Shown: positions 51,118 through 56,861 of the stretch, one piece after another
Layout of the letters: each line of letters opens with the position of its first letter
How positions within the stretch are numbered: position 1 is the stretch's first letter
Origin: Candidatus Stackebrandtia faecavium
GTDB lineage: Bacteria > Actinomycetota > Actinomycetes > Mycobacteriales > Micromonosporaceae
Direction of reading: 5' to 3'
NCBI GenBank assembly: GCA_019112895.1
Contig: DXIM01000185.1
Coordinates: 1-56,861, forward strand
DNA: 56,861 nt
Made by a program: the position numbers and the translations under genes
Notes under the pieces: model-generated
The model's database searches: none
Told to the model about the DNA's origin: nothing
What the model saw: only the letters and a program-made list of their open reading frames with translations

Positions 51118-53246
51118 GGCTGCACGGGGGCTGTCGCGCGCAATACGTTGCCGATGATGCCAAGCCCGGCCGAGTCGTGTGAACTCAAGATTGACTCGGG
51201 ATGGAACTGCACCGCGAACCGGCGGGCATCGCGGTCTTCGATCGCCATCGCGATGTCGCCGGTTCGGGCCGTGACATCGAAATATTTCGCGGCTGAGCTC
51301 GCTGGCGCGTACAGCGAGTGATAGCGCGCGACTGTGACCTCGCCGGGCAGCCCCTGCAGCAGTACACCGTGCGGGCTTCCGGTGATAGGCGAAGCCTTCC
51401 CATGCCACGGTGTCTCGAGCTGCTGCAGTCCGCCACCGGCGTGTTCGACCATGGCCTGCAGTCCCAGGCAGACGCCGAAAACGGGCAGTCCGCGGGCGTA
51501 GACGGTGTCCAGTAGGCGCGCACATTCGAAATCGGACGGCCGACCGGGCCCGGGGGATAGGACGACGAGATCGGGCACATAGCGGTCCAGCTCCGCCGAA
51601 CCGATCCCGTACCGCACCGTCGTCACTTCGGCGCCATGCTGCCTGAAGTAGTCGCCGAGGGTGTGGACGAACGAGTCTTCGTGGTCGACCAGTAGGACGC
51701 GGCGTCCTTGTCCCGCCTGGTCTGTCGTGGGCGCCGATTCCTCTGACACCGAGCTGGATGCCGCAGCGTCGCCTCCCGCGACGGCGAGGAGCGCGCGCGC
51801 CTTCAAATGGGTCTCGCGTTCCTCGGCGTCCGGGTCCGAATCGAACAGCAGTGTCGCGCCCGCCGACACCGCCGCGACACCGTTCCTGATGTGTGCCGTG
51901 CGCAGCGTGAGTCCGGTGTTCAACGAGCCATCGACGCCGACCTTGCCGACGGCTCCGCCGTACCAGCGCCGAGGCGTCGGTTCGTGCTGTTCGATGAAGC
52001 GCATCGCCCACGTCTTCGGCGCACCCGTGACCGTCACCGCCCACATATGGGTAAGGAATGCGTCGAGTCCATCCATATCGGGTCGCAGCCGGCCCTCGAT
52101 GTGGTCCACCGTGTGGATCAACCGGGAATACATCTCGATCTGTCGACGACCCAAGATCTTGACCGACCCGGGCACGCACACCCTCGCCTTATCGTTGCGG
52201 TCCACATCGGTACACATCGTCAGCTCTGACTTTTCCTTTTCGGAGCTGAGTAGTTCCAGAATGTTGTCCGCGTCGCCCAGCGCATCCGCCCCGCGCGCGA
52301 TCGTGCCCGATATCGGGCAGGTCTCGACCCGGTCTTCGTTCACGCGCACATACATTTCCGGCGACGCACCGACCAGATGCTCGCCCTCGCCCAGATTGAA
52401 GAAGAACTCGTAGGGAGCCGGGTTCGAGGCGCGTAGCCGCCGGAAGAACGCGGCCGGGGAATCGCAGGCCGCATACATCCGGTGGCTGGGCACCACCTCG
52501 AACAGGTTGCCTTCGGCGAACTGGGTGCGCGCCTGCTTCACCACTTGCGCATAAGCGCCCGGTGTCGGCGGTGGCGGCACCTGCGCCGCGGGTGTGTACG
52601 CCTGTGCCTGCGTGGTTCGCGAAAGACCGCGGGTCGACCTTCCGTCGACACTGAATTCGTAGGTGAAGCGGTGCGCGAGTTCGCGTTTCCTGTCGGCGAT
52701 CGAGATCTCGTCGGGCAGCTGCAACACGAGGTCGCGATCGTCCTCGCCGCGCGGTTTCGCGAACTCGACCGGCTCGAATTGGAACGCCAGGTCGTAACCG
52801 AAGGCGCCGTAGAACCCCAGGTGAGGGTCGTCGCAGCGCAATGAGTCCAGGATGGCGCGCAAGGCCGTGAACGCGCTCGGGCGCCGAGTGCGTTCCTCCT
52901 CGGCGAAGTTGTCGTCGCCGCGTGGAATCGCCAGATCGAAAGCGTCCGAACCGTCCCTGATGCGTCCACAGGGCGACGCGGCCGCGCGCAGACTGGGGAT
53001 CAGCACGGCACCGCGCTCGTTCAGGGCGCGCACGCTGAACGTGAGACCGATGCAGGACAACTCCAGGCACGGATCGCTGTACGCCATGTGCCAGCGGGAA
53101 TAACGGCCCGGGTATTCCATTCCGGAGCTCAATACGCCACCGCGTCGCGTCTCGACCCGGTCGATCAGCGCATCGAACTCGTCGGTGCGCAGTTCGTGAA
53201 CCTCGCGGGTGATGTCGATGCCGCCGGCGCTGCGATACAGCTTCAT
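51114..53246 (-). CDS. trpEG: Fused anthranilate synthase (TrpE-TrpG single polypeptide)
   Basis: I start at ATG 53246 after AAGGAAAGG, giving 710 aa. Residues 1 to about 520 form the chorismate-binding component I, with GNLFEVVPSHRMY, CPISGTIARGADALGD, SELTMCTDVDRNDKARVC and VTVTGAPKTWAMRFIE. Residues about 525-705 form the glutamine amidotransferase, with RRVLLVDHEDSFVHTLGDYF, the nucleophile C593 in VFGVCLGLQAM and the H682/E684 pair in FHPES. It converts chorismate and glutamine to anthranilate for tryptophan or for secondary metabolites. Such fusions are typical of rhizobial TrpE(G) and some actinomycete loci. A Trp-Trp leader peptide upstream indicates attenuation control and supports a tryptophan role. 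Confidence 0.94.
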   Translation of the reverse strand: MKLYRSAGGIDITREVHELRTDEFDALIDRVETRRGGVLSSGMEYPGRYSRWHMAYSDPCLELSCIGLTFSVRALNERGAVLIPSLRAAASPCGRIRDGSDAFDLAIPRGDDNFAEEERTRRPSAFTALRAILDSLRCDDPHLGFYGAFGYDLAFQFEPVEFAKPRGEDDRDLVLQLPDEISIADRKRELAHRFTYEFSVDGRSTRGLSRTTQAQAYTPAAQVPPPPTPGAYAQVVKQARTQFAEGNLFEVVPSHRMYAACDSPAAFFRRLRASNPAPYEFFFNLGEGEHLVGASPEMYVRVNEDRVETCPISGTIARGADALGDADNILELLSSEKEKSELTMCTDVDRNDKARVCVPGSVKILGRRQIEMYSRLIHTVDHIEGRLRPDMDGLDAFLTHMWAVTVTGAPKTWAMRFIEQHEPTPRRWYGGAVGKVGVDGSLNTGLTLRTAHIRNGVAAVSAGATLLFDSDPDAEERETHLKARALLAVAGGDAAASSSVSEESAPTTDQAGQGRRVLLVDHEDSFVHTLGDYFRQHGAEVTTVRYGIGSAELDRYVPDLVVLSPGPGRPSDFECARLLDTVYARGLPVFGVCLGLQAMVEHAGGGLQQLETPWHGKASPITGSPHGVLLQGLPGEVTVARYHSLYAPASSAAKYFDVTARTGDIAMAIEDRDARRFAVQFHPESILSSHDSAGLGIIGNVLRATAPVQP

Positions 53247-53299
53247 GCGTGGATGCCTTTCCTTGGCAGGTATGCCACGCGACGCCGGGCGCACGAGAG

Positions 53300-53363
53300 C
53301 GACCGCCGAAGCGCGGCGGTCGGGAGATGCGAAGACGCGAAATCGGGGCCGCCGTTAGCGGCG
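53300..53363 (-). promoter_or_regulatory. Candidate trp attenuator hairpins between leader peptide and trpEG
   Basis: One hairpin (CGCCG 53350-53354 with CGGCG 53359-53363) spans the leader stop codon. A stronger one (CGACCGCCG 53300-53308 with CGGCGGTCG 53314-53322) lies downstream. The GGCGGC of the first can pair instead with GACCGCCG of the second, the usual logic of ribosome-mediated attenuation. No T-tract follows, so termination may be weak or control may be on translation. Confidence 0.5.
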
Positions 53364-53393
53364 CCACCAGGTAAGTCGCTCAATTTTTCGCAT
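53355..53393 (-). CDS. trpL: Tryptophan leader peptide MRKIERLTWWRR
   Basis: Twelve codons run from ATG 53393 to TAA 53355 and include two adjacent Trp codons (TGGTGG) near the end, followed by two Arg codons. Tandem Trp codons just before a hairpin region and about 110 bases ahead of trpEG are the classic trp attenuator arrangement. The ribosome site is not obvious. A chance TGGTGG in a short frame at this exact place is unlikely. Confidence 0.8.
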   Translation of the reverse strand: MRKIERLTWWRR

Positions 53394-53454
53394 GCCGAAA
53401 CTGTAGCACCGCCGCATACTCAAACGCCACGACCGAGCCGACCACGATATTGCG

Positions 53455-53485
53455 TTGCGAGCCGTCTTTGGCATCAAGCTAGACT
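53455..53485 (+). promoter_or_regulatory. Candidate promoter of the ileS T-box leader
   Basis: TTGCGA (53455-53460) and TAGACT (53480-53485) are separated by 19 bases. The -10 fits the actinobacterial TAnnnT pattern. Transcription would start near 53492, just at the 5' end of the stem I hairpin. Confidence 0.45.
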
Positions 53486-53495
53486 GAGACAACGG

Positions 53496-53684
53496 CGCTG
53501 ACCTGGCCATCACCAGCGAGCCTTCGGAAGAACGGGCGCGAGCCTCAATAGAACCGAACGGGACCAGCCCGTGACAGCTGGCCAATAAGCGGACGCGTGG
53601 CACACGCGTCAAGCGAGGTGGTACCGCGGGCACGCGCTCGTCCTCGCGCTGGCAGACCGTTGAAGGCCGGTGCGAAGGAGCAGT
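53496..53684 (+). ncRNA. T-box riboswitch (tRNA-Ile sensing) upstream of ileS
   Basis: A short stem I (CGCTG 53496-53500 with CAGCG 53514-53518) encloses a specifier loop with ATC at 53509-53511 followed by A, reading tRNA-Ile. Downstream helices include ACGGG/CCCGT and a perfect 8-base stem at 53592-53610. The T-box itself, GAGGTGGTACCGCGGG at 53615-53630, carries the TGGT that pairs with the tRNA acceptor end. GAAGGAG (53674-53680) then precedes the ATG. The ultrashort stem I and lack of a T-rich terminator fit the translational ileS T-boxes of actinobacteria. Confidence 0.93.
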
Positions 53685-53685
53685 A

Positions 53686-56600
53686 ATGGCCTACCCGTTG
53701 GATGACCCCGCGCGGGGAGTCCCCGCAAGTCCGAAACTTCCCGATGTGGAAGACCGCGTCCTGAAGTTCTGGCGCGACGATGACACTTTCGCCCAGTCGA
53801 TCGATAACCGGGAACGCGGAGTCGATGGCGACAACGAATTCGTCTTCTACGACGGTCCGCCGTTCGCTAACGGCTTGCCGCATTATGGCCATTTGCTGAC
53901 CGGATACATCAAAGACATCGTTCCCAGGTACCAGACGATGCGGGGCCGGCGTGTCGAACGCCGTTTCGGCTGGGACTGCCACGGCCTGCCAGCGGAAGTC
54001 GAAGCCGAAAAGCAGTTGGGCATCTCGTCGAAGTCCGAGGTCGAAGCGCTCGGAATCGACAAGTTCAACGCTGCCACCCGTGAATCGGTGCTCAAATACG
54101 TCAACGACTGGGAGCGTTACGTCACGCGTCAGGCGCGCTGGGTCGACTTCGAAAACGACTATAAGACGCTCGACCTCGATTACATGGAAAGCGTCATGTG
54201 GGCGTTCAAATCCCTGTACGACAAGGGTTTGATCTATGAGGGCTACCGAGTGCTGTGGTACTGCTGGCGCTGCGAAACCCCACTGTCCAACACCGAAACC
54301 AAGATGGACGACACCTACCGGGACCGTCAGGACCCGGCCGTGACGGTGGGCTTGCCACTGAAGGCGCCCGGCACCGATCTGGACGGCGTGCACGCTTTGG
54401 TATGGACGACGACCCCATGGACCCTGCCGTCGAACCTGGCTGCCGCGGTGCACCCCGATGTCGAGTACGTCGTCGTGGAGGCGCGGGGTGATAAGTACCT
54501 GCTGGCGGCCGAACGGCTCGCCTCGTACGCGAAAGAGCTCGGCGAGAACCCGACGGTGCTGTCGCGCCACCGCGGTACCGACCTGGCAGGCACCCGTTAC
54601 ACGCCGCCGTTCGATTTCTTCGCCGGTCGCGAAAACGCGCACCAGATCCTGCTGGCGGACTACGTCACGACCGACGACGGTACCGGTGTGGTCCACATAG
54701 CCCCGGCATTCGGTGAAGAGGACAAGGTCGTCACCGACGCCGCAGACATCGACCCGGTCGTGCCGGTCGACTCACATGGCCGCTTCACCGCCGAAGCCGC
54801 GCCATACGAAGGTATGCAGGTTTTCGAGGCGAATAAGCACATCATCCGTGACCTCAAGTCGGCCGGCGTGATGCTGCGTCACGACACCTACGTGCACTCG
54901 TATCCGCACTGTTGGCGCTGTGACAACCCGCTGATCCAGCGGGCCGTGTCGAGCTGGTTTGTGGCGGTCACGTCCTTCAGGGACAGGATGGTGGAGCTGA
55001 ATCAGGAGATCACCTGGACTCCCGCCCATATCCGGGACGGCCAGTTCGGCAAATGGCTTGAAGGGGCCCGGGACTGGAACATCTCCCGCAACCGGTTTTG
55101 GGGTTCGCCGATCCCGGTGTGGGTATCGGACGATCCGGAATACCCGCGCATCGATGTCTACGGTTCGCTCGACGAACTGGAACGGGACTTCGGCGTGCGT
55201 CCGACCGACCTGCACCGGCCGGCGATCGATGAACTGACACGTCCGAACCCGGACGACCCGAGCGGCAAGTCGATGATGCGGCGTGTCCCCGAGGTTCTCG
55301 ACTGCTGGTTCGAATCGGGTTCGATGTCGTTCGCGCAAGTGCATTACCCGTTCGAGAACGCCGAATGGTTCGAGCACCATTTCCCGGGCGACTTCATCGT
55401 CGAATACAGCCCGCAGACCCGCGGCTGGTTTTACACCATGCATGTCATGGCGACGAGTCTGTTCGACCGGCCCGCGTTCAAATCGTGCATGTGCCACGGC
55501 ACCCTGCTGGGCGCCGACGGCCGCAAAATGTCGAAGAGTCTCGGCAACTATCCGGACGTTTACGAAGTTTTCGACTCCTATGGTGCCGACGCCATGCGGT
55601 GGTTCCTCGTGGCGTCGCCGGTCGTGCGTGGCGGCGACATGCCCGTCACCGAGGTCGGTATCCGCGATACCGTGCGGCAGGTCATCCTTCCTCTGTGGAA
55701 TGTATGGTATTTCTTCTCGCTATACGCCAACGCCGACGGGTACGAAGCCACGCCAGCTGAGGCGTTCGCGGCGGCCCAGGCGTCCGACCACGTCCTGGAT
55801 CGATACATCCTGGCCAAGACGCGGCAGTTGATCACCGACGTGCGCGACGCGATGGACGTGTACGACATCTCCGCCGCGTGCGGGCACGTGCGGTTCTACC
55901 TGGACGCGCTCACGAACTGGTATGTGCGCCGTTCCCGCGACCGCTTCTGGCACGGTGACCGGCAGGCGCTGCCGACGCTGGCGACCGTACTGCGTCTCGT
56001 CGCCGAAACGGCCGCGCCGCTACTCCCGCTTATCAGCGAAGACATCTGGCGTGGGTTGACCGGGGAACGGTCGGTGCACCTGTGCGATTTCCCGGACCCG
56101 GAGGCGTTCCCCGCAGACGAGGAGCTCGTCACGGCGATGGACACCGTCAGAGACGTGTGCTCGGCCGCGCTGTCGCAGCGTAAAGCGACGAAGCTTCGGG
56201 TGAGATTGCCGCTGGCTTCGTTGACGGTCGCGGTCGACAACGCCGACGCCTTGCGTCCGTTCGCGTCACTGATCGCCGAAGAGGTCAACGTGAAAGAGGT
56301 GCTGTTCTCCTCCGAGGTCGCCGACTATTGCGACCAGACGTTGAGCCTGGTGCCGCGCGTCCTCGGGCCCCGGCTCGGCAAGGACGTGCAGCGCGTCATC
56401 AAGGCGGTCAAGACCGGCGACTACAGCGTCGAAGGTGGGGCCGTCACCGCTGGCGGGGTCGAGCTGCAGGAAGGCGAATACGAGCTGAAGATGACCCCTC
56501 GGGCCGCCGAACGCACCGCCGTGTTGTCGAACTCGACTGGTGTTGTTGTGCTGGACACCGATATCACGCCGCAACTGCACGCCGAAGGTGTCGCGCGCGA

Positions 56601-56832
56601 TGTGGTGCGCGCGGTGCAGAACGCGCGCAAGGACGCGGACCTGGCCGTCACGGACCGCATCGCGGTGGTGCTGGACGCGCCGAAGGAGGTCGTCGATGCC
56701 GTGGAGGCTCACCGCGACTTCGTCACCGGGGAAACGCTCGCCACGCAGTTGACGTTCGCCGAAGCGCGAGACGGCAATGTCAGTGAGGTCGGCGACGGCA
56801 CCGAGGTACGCACCACCGTCACCCGCGTGTGA
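53686..56832 (+). CDS. ileS: Isoleucyl-tRNA synthetase, long eukaryote-like (type 2) form
   Basis: The 1048-aa class I synthetase starts five bases after GAAGGAG. HYGH (66-69) within [20 protein letters not shown] and KMSKS (614-618) are the ATP-binding signatures. [19 protein letters not shown] marks the editing domain. [17 protein letters not shown] and the absence of a C-terminal zinc ribbon place it in the eukaryote-like IleS2 group, members of which are often tolerant of mupirocin. It charges tRNA-Ile and is controlled by the T-box in its leader. The window ends 29 bases after the stop codon. Confidence 0.95.
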   Translation: MAYPLDDPARGVPASPKLPDVEDRVLKFWRDDDTFAQSIDNRERGVDGDNEFVFYDGPPFANGLPHYGHLLTGYIKDIVPRYQTMRGRRVERRFGWDCHGLPAEVEAEKQLGISSKSEVEALGIDKFNAATRESVLKYVNDWERYVTRQARWVDFENDYKTLDLDYMESVMWAFKSLYDKGLIYEGYRVLWYCWRCETPLSNTETKMDDTYRDRQDPAVTVGLPLKAPGTDLDGVHALVWTTTPWTLPSNLAAAVHPDVEYVVVEARGDKYLLAAERLASYAKELGENPTVLSRHRGTDLAGTRYTPPFDFFAGRENAHQILLADYVTTDDGTGVVHIAPAFGEEDKVVTDAADIDPVVPVDSHGRFTAEAAPYEGMQVFEANKHIIRDLKSAGVMLRHDTYVHSYPHCWRCDNPLIQRAVSSWFVAVTSFRDRMVELNQEITWTPAHIRDGQFGKWLEGARDWNISRNRFWGSPIPVWVSDDPEYPRIDVYGSLDELERDFGVRPTDLHRPAIDELTRPNPDDPSGKSMMRRVPEVLDCWFESGSMSFAQVHYPFENAEWFEHHFPGDFIVEYSPQTRGWFYTMHVMATSLFDRPAFKSCMCHGTLLGADGRKMSKSLGNYPDVYEVFDSYGADAMRWFLVASPVVRGGDMPVTEVGIRDTVRQVILPLWNVWYFFSLYANADGYEATPAEAFAAAQASDHVLDRYILAKTRQLITDVRDAMDVYDISAACGHVRFYLDALTNWYVRRSRDRFWHGDRQALPTLATVLRLVAETAAPLLPLISEDIWRGLTGERSVHLCDFPDPEAFPADEELVTAMDTVRDVCSAALSQRKATKLRVRLPLASLTVAVDNADALRPFASLIAEEVNVKEVLFSSEVADYCDQTLSLVPRVLGPRLGKDVQRVIKAVKTGDYSVEGGAVTAGGVELQEGEYELKMTPRAAERTAVLSNSTGVVVLDTDITPQLHAEGVARDVVRAVQNARKDADLAVTDRIAVVLDAPKEVVDAVEAHRDFVTGETLATQLTFAEARDGNVSEVGDGTEVRTTVTRV

Positions 56833-56861
56833 GATAGGGCCGTCGAGCTCGTTGGACGGAG

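Noticed and set aside
4-56861. tRNA or rRNA genes anywhere in the window
   Set aside because: I found no cloverleaf with TTCGAATC-type arms or rRNA-like segments in the intergenic regions.

Overview
The window is chromosomal DNA from a moderately high-GC Actinomycetota. The evidence is a WhiB regulator, FbiA/FbiB for coenzyme F420, DUF3499 and DUF4233 proteins, a SAV2177-type methyltransferase, and a gene order from about 25.8 to 37.3 kb that matches the mannose/F420/whiB2 block of mycobacteria and other actinomycetes. I suspect a Glycomycetales-like or related lineage, but this is inference and no rRNA gene is present.

Region 1 (0-10.4 kb) is accessory and catabolic. It holds a truncated methyltransferase and an AGCS amino-acid/sodium symporter. 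It also holds a minus-strand operon of M24 hydrolase, acetamidase/formamidase, NCS1 permease and FMN-dependent alpha-hydroxyacid dehydrogenase, facing a GntR/FCD regulator. A 2 kb AT-richer insert carrying a DUF262-DUF1524 (GmrSD-like) putative defence nuclease sits exactly at the 3' end of the hydroxyacid dehydrogenase gene. It is bounded by direct repeats that duplicate that gene end. Downstream of the GntR gene lie fused remnants of GTP cyclohydrolase I and a ferredoxin reductase.

Region 2 (10.5-25.4 kb) holds a SRPBCC protein, a DUF255 thioredoxin-like protein, a lipoprotein, a divergent pair of cell-wall hydrolases (lipoprotein amidase and M23 peptidase), an acyl-CoA dehydrogenase, a methyltransferase coupled to a c-di-GMP phosphodiesterase, acetoacetyl-CoA synthetase and an MFS exporter.

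Region 3 (25.8-37.3 kb) is the conserved block: glycosyltransferase, GDP-mannose pyrophosphorylase, fbiB-fbiA, whiB, a degenerate zincin, DUF3499, phosphomannomutase, a Trm112-like protein, a SIS protein and manA. It supplies GDP-mannose and F420. Region 4 (37.5-44.9 kb) holds mceE, a thiolase and meaB (propionyl/methylmalonyl metabolism), then valS, folC and a DUF4233 gene.

Region 5 (44.9-56.8 kb) is the most striking. Three tandem paralogous secreted coiled-coil proteins with a putative M15-like zinc site each sit directly behind their own ydaO-type c-di-AMP riboswitch. They are followed by a membrane-anchored VOC-domain fusion protein and ndk. A fused trpEG gene with a Trp-Trp leader peptide then lies head-to-head with an ileS gene preceded by a T-box riboswitch with an AUC specifier. 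Two different amino-acid-sensing RNA devices therefore share one intergenic region of about 440 bp.
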